This document shows positions 1 through 12,265 of a stretch of DNA of 64,000 nucleotides, piece after piece. This stretch comes from Harmothoe impar (taxonomy: Eukaryota; Annelida; Polychaeta; Phyllodocida; Polynoidae), in contig OX381707.1 in NCBI GenBank assembly GCA_947462335.1, positions 67,927,740 to 67,991,739 on the forward strand, given 5' to 3'. The position numbers and the translations under genes were made by a program. Under the pieces are notes generated by a model. That model searched no databases. It saw nothing but the letters and a program-made list of their open reading frames with translations, and was not told the DNA's origin. Every line of letters begins with the position of its first letter. Position 1 is the stretch's first letter.

Positions 1-1389
1 TTATTTTCAGTGCCTCCCATTTACCCCCAAGCTCCATATGCACACTTTCTGTGATTTCCAACCAGCTAAAAGTGTTGTCTTTCTGTCCTCCCTCCTGTAG
101 AGGATGGCATGGTATCCAGACACCCCTGCCTACTGGGGCTCGTATGTGTTTTATCAGGTCAAGCTGTGCTTGCTCATTCTAGGTTTCCCAGAGCTACCAA
201 TGGGGGCCCCAGATAGGCCTAGCCCACAAAATAATAGGCTTAGCCAAGGACAAAACTAGGGGTGATCCAATAATTATGAGAGCCCACCAGAAACCCACAT
301 GGACCCAATTCAGCAATGCTTATTGGGTTATTATTCTCCAAATTACACACTTTGAATACAAGATGGCTGCCACATGCATTCTTTGACATGACAAAATGGT
401 GTGTTTTGCTCAGAAGTGTTCATTCTTAATGAAAGATGGTGAAAATATAATGATTAGAATTTATGATAGTAATTTTTCCAGTTTTCCGAAAATATAAGGC
501 ATATCTTATGGATAGTAAAATTAAAAATGGTTGCCATATTTCTTTTTGAAAATGGCAGGGTTGTATTCCTTGATCTCATGAATGTACTTTTTGCATTTTT
601 ATTTGTGTTTCTAAGTTGGCTAGAAGCCAAGATGGGCACGTTTCCAGTTTTCTGGAGCTTTCTGGTGGCCATCTTGAATATCTCGAATTTCCCAAGGGTA
701 AGCTCCACACCCACCCTGATAATTCTACATAGACCCGATACATAAATAATCAACAGAGAAAAAAACGATATCAGAGAAGTTGGGGTCAACCCCTGTGGCT
801 TCCAGACTAGTCCTAACTCACCTCTACTAACCCTTTATATGCCATACTATGGTGTTCTACACATCTTGTCACTGTTTTTCATTAAATTCATCAATAAATC
901 ACTATCGTTTTGGTAGTAAAATGTATCACATGATCTTACATACAGATGGCTAGGGTTTTGGTTACAAATTGTTGGCATATTTATTATCTGTGTTGCAAAA
1001 TGTAGAAAAATTACAATTTTCTTGATTTGTGTTTTTTCCCTAAATCGGTCATGGCTCTTTAGTTTCACCTATGACAATAAATTTTCTGGATTGATTATGT
1101 TACTCTTGATCTCCTCTAAATATCTGAGAAGTTTGGTTGAGATATTATAGGTCAAATTTTCAAAAAGTGGAAAAATGTGGAAAAAATAGGGATTTTCCCA
1201 TAGCCGGCTATTGTTAAGGGTGTCCTATCTTCAATTGCCAAAATATCAAAAACTAGCACTATGAAGTATTGTTTTTTTGCTTTTATTATGTCATCATATA
1301 TATCAAACTAATATAGTCCCAAGTGATTAAGAGAAATTGTTGGTAGATCAAAATTGATCGAACCCTGACTTTAATTGACAGTGGACAGG
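1..1389. other. No gene seen; diverged dispersed repeats
   Basis: No ORF here looks like a gene. Around 361-700 there are degenerate copies of a motif family (AAGATGGCTGCCA, GTTTCTAAGTTGG) that also fills the inverted repeats of the 5213-9159 element, so this is probably a decayed relative of it. The remainder is AT-rich and carries nothing I recognise. Confidence 0.5.
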
Positions 1390-1391
1390 TA

Positions 1392-2257
1392 CACTGAATA
1401 CCTTAGGGTCGTCATTTTGACAATACCAAAATTCACAACTTTAGGTCTTCAAGGTGACGACCTTAGGTCATCATTGTGACAACCTAAGGTAGTTATATCT
1501 GATCCATATAGACCAAAGTTATCATAATGACGACCTTAGGTAGTCACATGGATTGGGTAGTCAGAATGACTACCTTAAGGTTGTTGTTTTAGGTGTGGGG
1601 GTGGATGGCTAAATTCGACACGGCGACATGGCCATTTCTTAAGATCGACATGCGACATGAGGCCTAGTGACATGCGACATGAGGTTTGAAAAGATAGTGA
1701 CAGGGGACATGAGCAATTCTTAAAATCGACATGGGACATTGGGATTATTAAGCGACATGGACATGCGACATGGCCATTTCTTAAAATCGACATGCGACAT
1801 GGGGGGCCCCCCATCTACACCCCCTTAGGTATACTAAATTTGAAGACCTAAAGTCATCAGTAATGACAACTCTCAACACCATTGGGTAGTCATTGGGACA
1901 ACCTAAGGTATATCTGGGTGTTGGACATGGGAGATACCCTGTCACGTGCTGCCGCCCAGGGTAAATTGATTGAAGTAAATTTTCTGTCATGAGATATAAA
2001 TTGGTGACAGGGAGCAGAGTAGTCTCTATACCTTCAAGGCCATCATTCTCACCCATACACAACTTATCTATAACAAGTAAAGCTACTTAGTTTAATCAAG
2101 AGTAAACCAAATATGTGAAAGGGATGCCTCTCATTAGGAGGTGAACTAATTAGAGACTATATTCATACACTAGAGAATCTCCAGAGCACTTTCCATTAGT
2201 CATTATGACAACCTAGGTCGTCATAATGACTAGGCACCTTCCTCTGGGGTTTCAGTG
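1392..2257. mobile_element. TA-flanked non-autonomous DNA element with CACTGAA ends
   Basis: The segment begins CACTGAATACC and ends GGGGTTTCAGTG, and is flanked by TA on both sides (1390-1391 and 2258-2259). Inside are repeated CGACCTTAGGTCATC-like motifs and a block of CGACATG repeats (1611-1811). The ends match those of 46361-47059, where an empty site proves TA duplication. No ORF resembles a transposase, so it is non-autonomous. A TA duplication is the Tc1/mariner habit, but family assignment is inference. Confidence 0.6.
1611..1811. repeat. CGACATG short-period repeat block
   Basis: The motif GCGACATG is repeated many times with interspersed 'CCATTTCTTAA' phrases, ending in a run GGGGGGCCCCCC. 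Related blocks recur at 42885-43275 (inside the large element) and more loosely at 48240-48600, each followed by a GGGCCCC motif. This suggests a dispersed repeat rather than a local satellite. Confidence 0.6.
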
Positions 2258-2259
2258 TA

Positions 2260-3198
2260 AGATAAAATATTTCACATGTTTGTTCCACCTTGCTTTGCGT
2301 TAATTACTACAGATAGCTGTTGGATGGGTATACGGATAGCGTGGTCTTTTTTTTACACAGATAACGTTTGGATGGTCAACCTCTATACGTTATTGACCCA
2401 GATGGCGGTTATGACACAGATAGTGGTTGTACACCTCCTAGTAACAGAGTTATGTAAAATGCAATAATGGTAGTGTCCTAGGTAGCCAGTCAGCTGTGCC
2501 CAGTTTTATTGAGAAACAGTTACTTGCACAAACCTGGGGGCTGCGGCTGACATATATACGCTTTGAATTGGAGCATGACCGAAACCAACATTACAAAACA
2601 GTGAATATAAAAGTCGTCTAAATAATCATAGTCAGCTTCCTAGCTATCGATAAATCGTGGCTTGCGCTGACATAGTTTCGCCTTTACTACATATCGCATG
2701 TTCCGTCCCAATGTAGGCCTGTATGCTCATCAGGATACCCTACTTGTCCATTTGAGCGTGGCAGCTAGCTGTTCTAGTACACTCGTGTATTCCACCCATC
2801 CCTCATCCCAGCAGCCAACATCTACTTTTCGTTTCATTTTCAACAATTTAACAACCGAATGATATATGTATTTTTTTTTCACTTTTTGTCTCAATTACAA
2901 AAATTAAATGTTCACTGTATCTATATAGCCTTAATGTTCTTTTAAAATTTACATTCTCAAAAACACCACTTTAGATGGCCCTCAGATGGCACGGCTTAAT
3001 GATACGTCATGGTTGTTCTTTCACCTCTCCACAGAACTGTGTGTAGGCCTGTGACTGAACTATAAGGTGTTCCCTGGAAAACTAAATAGGTCTTTATTGC
3101 ATTTACAGATGTAGGTCTATGCGGTGGGATTACCAATTCAAATGGTAAAAGCAAATTCAACCACACTGATAGTCTAACTGCCCCAGACCTTCGTCTGT
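2260..3198. other. No gene or clear element seen
   Basis: AT-rich sequence. The ORFs present are short, lack recognisable domains and have no codon pattern that sets them apart. Confidence 0.4.
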
Positions 3199-4095
3199 AC
3201 CCAGCTAGCAATTCAACGTTGGGCAAACAGTGGCTGGGGTTGGGCCAACGTTAGGCTTTATGGTTGGCTAAAGTGCTTTTTGGCCGTCCATTTCTGCGCT
3301 TTGCCAAAGTTGGCAAACAGTGATATTGGTACAACATTGGCCCAACGTCACTATTTGCCAATGTTGGCAAAACGTTGCACCAACCGTTGCACATAGACAA
3401 TGTCCCAACGTCTGGCCAACCATATTGTTCGAACATATTTTTCCCAAAATTGACCCAAAATTCATTTCTGATGTTGGCCCAACATTGTACCAGATTGTAC
3501 CAACATGGCATCATTTTATCGAGATAGCCATTTAGTTCTTTATTTACATTTCGCCTTAATCTCAGCTCAAAGGGCCAAAAAGTGATATAGAATAATACCC
3601 TAACCCATGGCCCTTATCTAGTTGTCATTCCCCACAAAATGGTGTCCTCATAGAAATATTGCCAGGATTCTGTTAATTCACCTAATAATTTAGTAATTAA
3701 ACATTTTATAGCTTGTAAATGGAATAACTCTTGCTTAAACATTTATACAACCCAGAGGGGTGATATTAGTACCCCATTATGGTGACAAATAATGGGGCTG
3801 CCTGGTCAAAATCTCTACATACAACCATCAATGCCCTCTGGTGGACATTAGAAATGCAACGTTGGGCCAACGTTGGTTTTCTTCTTGTTGCTGGGAGTAT
3901 CTCCAATGTTGGGCCAACATTGATTTGCCAACGTTGGCAACGTTGATGTTATACCAACGTTGGCAGATCACTGGGAGTATTGCGCACGTTGGTACAACCT
4001 AAATTTGCCAACGTTGGTACAACGTTGGCAGTTCAACGTTGAGATATTGCCTGCGACGGCGCTGACCATTACCAACGTTGGCCCAACGTATCCTT
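3199..4095. mobile_element. Element built of ACGTTGG palindromic repeats
   Basis: From about 3199 (CCCAGCTAGCAA) to about 4095, two clusters (3205-3515 and 3855-4095) are built from CCAACGTTGG and its variants in both orientations. The start CCCAGCTAGCAA resembles the CCCAG-TGAACAA start of the AACGTT-rich element at 54466-57083, and a TTGCTGGGAG phrase recurs internally. The architecture suggests a non-autonomous DNA transposon with palindromic subterminal binding sites. I could not fix its right end or target duplication. Confidence 0.45.
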
Positions 4096-4749
4096 CCTAT
4101 CTTTGTATCTTTCTGATAGGGATATTGGCCAGAATGACTAACTGCTTTTCAAAGATCACTAAGGCGAAACAAAATATGACTAATGCCTTATCAGAAAGAC
4201 TTAGCCTTATAGTCATAGGAATGGTATGACTAAGGTGGATTGGTCAATACTAACTATACCTGATTGTATTAACTGTCCATGGTTGGTCGCATAAGGACCA
4301 AAAAAATTACTAACTAGGTTCGTCGCTAAATTCTGGAGCCTAAAGATTATCTGTGCGCTGACATAGTGTAAGCAGATATTGAATATGCTGATATTGCTAC
4401 TTGTCATGGGCAATCCTTCTGCGGCAAATAACAGGGAACTATCACATTGTCAATCACGGGAAAGTATGAACAATGGAGGATTTCAGAATACAATTCCCCA
4501 TAGGGGTCCACGCTTGGGCTCCGGAAATTAGTTTAAGTGATATTCACTTCAGTCTTTTCCAAGCATCGGCCTCAGGGGCGCAGTGCATATAAATGTGTTT
4601 CTTTCAAGAGACTAATTGAGTAGCTAAGTCCCCTAGGCATTACCATTTCTCTTTTGGGTTTGGTCCCCTAGGGTCTGAAGTTAATAACATTATTACATTC
4701 TTAGATCACTTTCCATCATATATATATATCAAATTGTCCATTCACTTAC

Positions 4750-4894
4750 CCTGTGACTGTTTCTGTCGGAGCTGTGTCGACTTCACCAACAGGACTATTC
4801 CAACAATACCGAAAATGACACTCAATAACAAAACAGACCAATAAAGTGCCGATCTCACAGAGCTGCACCTCGCCTTGTTAGCTTCTTCTTTCAT
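4750..4894 (-). CDS. Candidate host exon: N-terminus of a single-pass membrane protein
   Basis: On the minus strand an ATG at 4894 opens 48 codons that run without a stop into a strong splice donor (GTAAGTGAA, plus-strand 4744-4749). The peptide has a short charged N-terminus (MKEEANKARC), one hydrophobic helix at about residues 17-37 (LYWSVLLLSVIFGIVGIVLL) and a basic or polar stretch after it. An in-frame stop lies upstream of the ATG, consistent with a first coding exon. This is the only convincing host-gene signal on the left side. The rest of the gene would lie at lower coordinates, outside or unrecognised. The family is unknown. Alternatives are a random ORF next to a chance donor, or an exon of a decayed gene. 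Confidence 0.45.
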
Positions 4895-5212
4895 GTTGAA
4901 GCGATTCCTGGACTTTCTATGGCTGATCTTCCTTTTCTCCCTATGTCTGATTTACCCTTGCTGGATTGGTGCCTGCTTTGGTAATGGTACACACACTTCC
5001 CTATCTGTGTATATACGTGCTACTTCAGAGACCACGCAATATATTATCTGGTTGGTGAATGGTGCATGACCATTCTATACCGGGAATACTTTCCTTGTGC
5101 CCCACCACATTCGATGGGGTGCCTAGATCCTAGTTATTTGTAAAAAGTTAAGTACCCTTATTTTCACCATAATCTACATTTTATGGTTATCAAGTTGTGA
5201 GAACACGCAAGG

Positions 5213-8200
5213 TAGTCCGGTGGTGGAACAAGGATTTGGGGCCTGACCCAGAATTCTTCGATATAGTTTTTTTCTCTGCTGATTCTTCATCTAGGGGGTC
5301 TGGGTGACCATTTCCTGCGTGATGTATTTGTGACGGCTTTGGGGAAATTGAGATATTCAAGATGGCCGCCACAATTCAATAAAAATCTTGAAAAGTGCAT
5401 ATCTCAACTTCTAATCTACTTAGAGACACAAATAAAAGGTCTAAAAGTACATTTCTGTGGTCAGGGAATCCAATCATGTCATCTAAATTCATGTATATGG
5501 CAGCCATTTTGCATTTTATCCAAGATGGCCGCCGGAATTCAATAAAAATCATTAAAAGTGCATATCTCTGCTTCTAATCAACTTAGAGATACAAATGAAA
5601 GGTCTAAAAGTATGTTTCTGTGGTCAGGGAATCCAATTATGCCATCTAAAGTCATGTATATGGCAGCCATTTTGAAATATATTCAAGATGGCTGCCGAAA
5701 TTCAATTAAGAATCTTGAAAGGTGCATATCTCTGCTTCTAATCAACTAAGAGATACAAATAAAAGCTCTGAAAGTTTATTTCTGTGGTCAGATAATCCAA
5801 TCATGCTATTTAAAATCATGTTTATGGCAGCCATTTTGAATAATTCATCAGTTTGCACCATGTGTGCCACATCTTCCATATGAGGCATACTGTAAAACAA
5901 AGTTATCACAGTGAAAATCTTCACTTATTTATGACGAGATGTAATTTAATCACATCGATGGAACCAAAATATAAGGACATAAATGTGTTGGGATGCATTA
6001 ACTCCTTCCTGCTGGCTATTATGCACTACCTGGTAAATAATGGCTAGTGCATTAATTCACTATGAGGAGGGCATTTTTGGTTATAAATACTATTATCCTG
6101 AGCACCCTCAAAAAAATCTTGACAGATATGACCTGTTATTATGGTACAATATCAAAGGAAATTCCATACAGATTGCAAATCAGTCATTTGTAAACATGTA
6201 TCACAAATACCAATTCTCATATTAACCTCAATATAACCCTGTGATATATTAATAGTTATGAGTCTTGGGCCTTGATCTGTTGTTTTCTGGGGAGTTTATA
6301 TTATCATAGAGCCGGCTGGAAAGAGTTAACAAGACACTCCTCCTTCTTCATCCTCTGAGTCCCCAAAGCAATAAGATATTGTGTATTGTGGCAACTGTAT
6401 CTCTGAGATTTGCAAAGTAGTGATCTATCACAGGTGTATCTGATTAGCTTTGGAAAGAGAAACAATATCAGCAACTGTTTTGGAGATCAGAGAGTTATTA
6501 TTTTTGTTTGGCACAAAGCATACTCATTTATCAAAATAGAAAGCCACACTTGAGGATGTGGTAAACATCTGCTGTAGTCAAACAAGAAAGTATATTCATG
6601 TATACATAGAGATATCATAAATCAACAAGTTTGAGGAGTCATCCCTAAACAAGCCATACTGCACAGGATCTAGTTGAAGAATATGAATCTGATTGGCATG
6701 TTTCCATATTGACTTGTGGCATGTGACCCAAAGTGCAGCACGGCCATCAAAACATGCAGCATGTGAACTGTAATGCCTATTTTACATCATGACTCTGAGT
6801 GTATTCTTGAGGACTGATTTAGATTTTGCCTCTGTCATATTTCCCAGATCATCAGGCATTATCTAGAGTGGACTGTGGTATCAACTCATGACCAAACCCT
6901 GAGACAGTTCTAGCGCCCGCCACTAGGGGTCCTGGCTGAGCTGGGGATATGAACTCCTATGTAACAATACTGTAAACAATGATGATTGTTTCCACCCATC
7001 AACTCATGAGCCATTAAATTCTTTGTGTCATAATCCCATAAATTACAGTTAGACTCGCAACCCTCACATGGATCATTTCAATGTCATACACTATTGTGTC
7101 AGCAACCTTGATATGCTGAGATGTTGACATTGTAACGACTCACTTACTGATTCTGTCATGGAATCCTTCAGTTTTCAAATTCCTTCAATTTGCTCTTTGT
7201 ACAGCCTAACAGAATGGTCCACATTCATGGATGGATTGACCACCACCTTTCCTGTGACAATGTTCAGAACACCATTAGAAAAGTCTTTGCTCTGTAGAGG
7301 GTCAATCTGTCTCTCTAGTTTGTCCTGCAATATATTTCTGTTGCTTGCATCTGTCTTGATTATTGATTTTATATCTTCTTTATGTTGAATTTCATGAGGT
7401 GCTTCTCCTTTATTCTCCAAAACATCTATGCTAAAGCCCTTGACAACCTCTTTACATGAGAGTATGTTCTGGTTTTAAGGGTTTCCAGATCCAAGGTAGT
7501 TCCATTAATTTCTCCTGGGGAATGTTTCTACCTCATTATGGTTGACTCAATAACCATATCACTTGTTGGCCTTTCGTGGATGCTTCCCACAAATCATCAG
7601 GCAAATCGTTCATGGATCTCGTATGATTATTATGATGCATATCTGCGATGGCTATAGTGGTTGGTGGCAAAGAACAAAGGTATCATATCCTTGACACATG
7701 CTTTATACATTAGTCAGTCAGACTCTTGCTCAGCTCTTACATATCTCATAACTATGAGAATGGGTCCAATTAGGCACCTTACCAGAGCTTGGCTGTCCTA
7801 CTGTGATGCCAGGTTCAATGGCTCATTTAAAATGCTCTGACAATCTCTAAATCCCATGCTAGACTTTTGTCTGTGATCAGCTTGCCTACATCATACTCAT
7901 GAGGACATGCATTCCACCTTTAGAAGCAAAGATTGCTTAACATGGCCTGCTTCTCCCAGAATACATGAACAGCTATTTGATACAGCTGTTGATCTGCAGT
8001 TAATATTATATAGGCTTGGCCTGTTGATTTGATAAGTTGTTTGGCCTTCATCATGGGTATTATTATGGTATTTCAGTCTGCAGGTGATTTGTTCATTAGT
8101 GGAAGGGACATCACATTGGTCTTATATTCAAGAGCATGTCCTTAACTTCTGAAAATACCAGTATTGTAGCCATGAACTGGTTTATATCTTTAAAAAACTG

Positions 8201-9159
8201 AGAGTCCAGGTCTTGCTCACATACAACTTTTTTGCATGCTTTAAAACCTTCTGAATTTCCTGTATAATGAACTTTTGCTATTGGAGGATCTATTGTGGAT
8301 GGGGGCTGTAGTGGGCCAGTGTGTTATGTTTTGGGAACTACCTGTACCGGAATGTGTACCCTCCAACAGCTATCTCTGGTTCATTAATTAGTTCATATTC
8401 CATCCCTAAATCTGTCGTCATGACAGATTATCTCACTATAAATGTCTTATGTTTATTCAAGTCTTACATTTATCCGATTTGTAAAACAGTGTAGACTTTT
8501 AACTAATCTTTGGGTTATATCATCAATTATTCAAAATGGCTGGCATATACATGATTTTAAATGGCATGATAGGATTCCCTGACCACAGAAACATACTTTT
8601 AGACCTTTCATTTGTATCTCTAAGTTGATTAGAAGCAGATATATATGCACCTTCCAAGATTCTTTATTGAATTTCGGCAGCCATCTTGAATATATTTCAA
8701 AATGGCTGCCATATACATGACTTTAGATGGCATAATTGGATTCCCTGACCACAGAAACATACTTTTAGACCTTTCATTTGTATCTCTAAGTTGATTAGAA
8801 GCAGAGATATGCACTTTTAATGATTTTTATTGAATTCCGGCGGCCGTCTTGGATAAGATGCAAAATGGCTGCCATATACATGAATTTAGATGACATGATT
8901 GGATTCCCTGACCACAGAAATGTACTTTTAGACCTTTAATTTGTGTCTCTAAGTAGATTAGAAGTTGAGATTTGCACTTTTCAAGATTCTTATTGAATTG
9001 TGGCGGCCATCTTGAATATCTCAATTTCCCCAAAGCCGTCACAAATACATCACGCAGGAAATGGTCACCCAGACCCCCTAGATGAAGAATCAGCAGAGAA
9101 AAAAACTATATCGAAGAATTCTGGGTCAGGCCCCAAATCCTTGTTCCACCACCGGACTA
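5213..9159. mobile_element. 3.9-kb element with about 640-bp inverted repeats and AAGG duplication
   Basis: The arm 5213-5848 is matched in reverse complement by 8522-9159. The ends are TAGTCCGGTGG and CCACCGGACTA. The 4 bp AAGG occur immediately outside both ends (5209-5212 and 9160-9163), suggesting a target duplication. Each arm contains about three copies of a roughly 180-bp subrepeat with AAGATGGCCGCC-like and 'CAGGGAATCCAAT' motifs. The 2.7-kb centre contains no transposase-like ORF. Either this is a foldback or long-TIR DNA transposon, or an inverted duplication; the short duplication favours insertion. Confidence 0.6.
7175..7468 (-). CDS. Exon-like ORF, unknown product (doubtful)
   Basis: On the minus strand 97 codons are open from just after an AG acceptor-like CCAG (7469-7472) to a stop at 7175. 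The product is hydrophilic, with helix-like charged stretches (NILQDKLERQIDPLQ), and I do not recognise it. About 30 bases past the stop there is a perfect donor-like GTAAGTGAG, which no frame reaches without a stop. It lies inside the interior of the 5213-9159 element, so it may be a captured gene piece, a UTR-plus-coding exon of the gene with the exon at 4.8 kb, or noise. Confidence 0.2.
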   Translation of the reverse strand, partial: NILSCKEVVKGFSIDVLENKGEAPHEIQHKEDIKSIIKTDASNRNILQDKLERQIDPLQSKDFSNGVLNIVTGKVVVNPSMNVDHSVRLYKEQIEGI

Positions 9160-10130
9160 AAGGGTACATTACATGTACATTACGCATGCACTGTACAAGG
9201 TTTACAAATACCACTGGCAGGTTATAACGACCGTAGAGTATACAGAGAAAATAATCAGTCAAAAGGGAGTCCAGGCTTACCTCCTGACTGACTCCCTTTT
9301 CTGACGCTCTTGATGAAGAGACTTAGTACCTGACTCCTTTAAAAGGGAGTTATGCGACTTTTTAGACCCCTTCTTTATAGCTCTCTTCTTATAGCCTGGG
9401 TTCTGCTCTCTGTGTACCCACATGGAGCCTGTTTTTCCACCTAAGTTTGGGGTGCCGCAAAGTTCACTGCATACATCGACCTAACAGGCCTTCATTCACT
9501 GAAACAACTAGTTGGGTCGTAAGAGTTCACTCTTGACCACATTGGATTCCTCTGTCATGGCCGAGACACAACTCAGGTGTTTTCTGTAACTATACTGAAA
9601 CCCCAGACCTGGATGAAGGTGTTGATGCTGATGACTTTGGGTGTTCGTGCTCAATTCACCACCTGAGGTGATCATCAAGACGACCTAAGGTGGTAAATGA
9701 GGAAATAGTTTGGCCACTAGAGGGCCCTATCATAAAAGTACGCATTAACTAATCTTGAGCATAGCTAGGTGTTTATAAAATGGGGGATATGAAGAGTATT
9801 TGGAACATTAGAGATTCCAGTTTAGGTGGCCGATCCCATCGAACCAAAGAGATCCGAATTTTCTGTCTGTGGCAACCTTAAGTCATTTGAAAACGGAAAA
9901 CGAAAAGAAAACAAGGGGGTACCGAGATACTTCTTAAAATATGGAATTTAGAAAAAAAAGTATCTTAATTTTACATTTTATCGGCCAAGAACCAAGAATT
10001 CTTAAACACTGTACAATGAGCACAAGATATATACCTTTAATCTAAATACAGAGTTTCATCACTTTGCATTCTGTGTAAAAATTTCACCTTTCGGAGAAGA
10101 GTAGGCATAAATTTTCATTATCGCTTTACA
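9160..10130. other. No gene; short inverted repeats
   Basis: At 9257-9305 an imperfect hairpin (TCAGTCAAAAGGGAGTC facing GACTGACTCCC) is visible, with another AAGGGAGT phrase at about 9342. Around 9590-9720 lie motifs (CTGAAACCCC, GACGACCTAAGGT) shared with the CACTGAA element family, probably a decayed copy. No coding potential is seen. Confidence 0.4.
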
Positions 10131-10133
10131 TAA

Positions 10134-10454
10134 GGCCAAATTTTAAAAAAAGGTGTGTTTCAGGTTACCCGACCCTACCTAGCCAAACAGGGCCGACCCT
10201 AGACATTTTTACGCAATTTTGAAAAAATATCTATATTTTGGGTCATTTTGGGGTTATTTTAAGGGTCGATCTGATAGTTCAAGAGTCGAGGCGGTCGTCG
10301 ACGAGTCAGCATTGTAGTTCGTGAGTCAATTTCTGGGTACTTTTCAGGCTTAAGTAAAAAAAAATTTTTAAAAAAAAGAAAAAAAATCCGACCCACCTAC
10401 CTACCCTAGATTTTCAGAACATGTAACCTGAAACACACCTTCTTTTTTTTGGCC
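10134..10454. mobile_element. Harbinger-type MITE (GGCC ends, TAA duplication)
   Basis: The sequence starts GGCCAAA...GGTGTGTTTCAGGTTACC and ends with the reverse complement, GTAACCTGAAACACACC...GGCC. TAA stands directly outside both ends, a 3-bp TWA duplication typical of PIF/Harbinger elements. There is no ORF, so it is non-autonomous. Relatives with the same GTTTCAGG inner termini occur in the tandem units at about 14.7, 18.05, 19.94 and 23.27 kb. Confidence 0.65.
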
Positions 10455-10849
10455 TAATCAAAGATAAATAGTAGTAAAAGTTTTCAGCTTTCATGAAAAG
10501 ATTGTTCAGATCATTTGCTGATGAATAAGAGTAATTTTGATATGGGGTTCCATGCATAATTTGAGGGTTTTGGTCTTTTGAAATAAAAATGGACCAATTG
10601 AATAGCCAAGACGCAAAACAGACTAAATCAAATCTTTGTGGCATTGCATTATGGGTAAATTCTCAACAATCTGCATATAAAATGATCTCATCATGTACCT
10701 TTGGCTATATCCAATCAATTTATTCACTTATATGCTCTTTCAAATGCTTTTTGCTACTTTATAAATGAAAGCTCCCCAAGAATGGTGTAAAATACCTATA
10801 ATTATAATATAAAAATATTAGATGAAAATCACAGCAAAATGATCAAAGG

Positions 10850-10877
10850 AAGATGTCTATGCAAGCATAGACATCTT
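10850..10877. repeat. Perfect short hairpin
   Basis: Arms AAGATGTCTATGC and GCATAGACATCTT (13 bp each) are separated by only two bases. It is isolated in AT-rich DNA, and no ORF or promoter is tied to it. Confidence 0.7.
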
Positions 10878-10965
10878 ATTTGTCTATTATTATATGTTGC
10901 GGACTATAAAGTGCTCTTACAATCGTCCTTCCAACTACATACTTTTATATCCGGTGGTGGTGGTG

Positions 10966-11092
10966 AGGGTCACCGTCCACAGAGCATGAATCGGCCATAT
11001 ACAGCCATTATATACGTAGTTTACGTAGGGAATGTGGGGCAATTTTATCCATATGCGGTCGATTTATGCTCTGTGGATGGTGACCATCAGGT
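10966..11092. repeat. Imperfect inverted repeat with a second half-copy at about 11716-11775
   Basis: GTCACCGTCCACAGAGCAT on the left faces ATGCTCTGTGGATGGTGAC on the right, with further complementarity inwards (AATCGGCCATAT facing ATGCGGTCGATT). A related stretch (GGTCCACAGAGCATAAATCG) recurs at about 11719. It is probably a small foldback element present as one full and one partial copy. Confidence 0.55.
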
Positions 11093-12169
11093 ATCAGGTG
11101 CCGTTTTCGCATCTGTTAAAAGGCGTTACCTGTATTAGATTCCTGTCAAATAAAGATAATAAAAACTCAACTCAGTGATCACGAAACATCATGGAACATG
11201 TTCCATTTGTACTAGACAGCATGTACCAAAGTTGAAAAAATAAATTTCAACTGCAATTTCAATTTCAAAAAGGGGAACTACACTAAACATTAACTAACAT
11301 TCCCTTTAAAGATGATGTTGAATATGGATATTTGGACAAGTTGGCTCCCCTACCACTAGATAAAACAGTTCAGCTGTTCCCCCTCTCCAGGTCCCTGCAC
11401 TTCTTGTCTTGAATCTAATTGAAGGGTATCATAGTACTTATTTTGTCACCTGTCACCTAGCGTTTGAAAGGGCTGCTGAATACACTTACATATGAAGGGT
11501 AATTTTCTATTCAATATGAAAAACAAGACTTTCTAGATCATAAATACCGGTTCCCTTTGAAATGATACATAATCGGTAGTTATGTCACGTATACGTGAGT
11601 TTATTGAGGCTGTGTCAAACTCAAAGCCCTTTGAGTTCTGTGAGTTACCTTTGGCATGCACACAAGACACGTTATCACATTGGCACTGAATTGAGAGGAC
11701 GTCTGTAGGATATTGCCACGGTCCACAGAGCATAAATCGGCCGTATATGGATAAAATTGTCATACATTTCCTATGTAAATTGCGTATAAAATGGCCGATA
11801 GCATTGGTTTTCTTTATCGCTTGGCAAGCTTGATACATTAGACCAGAGGGAGCCAGTACATTGTGGTGATTAAAATAGTTGTATTCACCCTGTTGTTGCT
11901 GATAACTTTATTGGCATAAACGATGATTTACACAAAGCTGGATATTTTTCATTTTCATGCCAAATTCACCTCAGACAAAGGAGAGGGTTAGTTAGTACTA
12001 GTTGATAGTCTTGAAGACTTATGATATGTACTCCATCAAGAGTCACTTTTCTCATGATATTTACTGTCAGAGTCTATGTAGCCTTTTAACATTCGTAAAA
12101 ATGGATGCTTTGAGAACCTTCAGAAACTGTTCAGAGGCATGCTAGCTCAACCTGATGTATGCATATGCA
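11093..12169. other. No gene seen
   Basis: AT-rich unique-looking sequence apart from the half-copy of the inverted repeat at about 11.72 kb. ORFs are short and unconvincing. Confidence 0.35.
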
Positions 12170-12265
12170 GCTAAAGACCAATTTGGAAAATGTTTTAGCC
12201 AAGAGAGCTTCGAACACATGATCTCAGGACTGACAGGCAGAATTGTTGCTGACAGAACTAACCAG
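12170..12265 (-). repeat. tRNA-like SINE head
   Basis: Reading the minus strand there is an A-box-like TGGTTAGTTCTG followed, at tRNA spacing, by a B-box-like GTGTTCGAAGCTC. The arms do not fold as a proper tRNA, so I take it as a decayed tRNA-derived SINE. A related copy lies at about 13335-13435. Confidence 0.4.
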
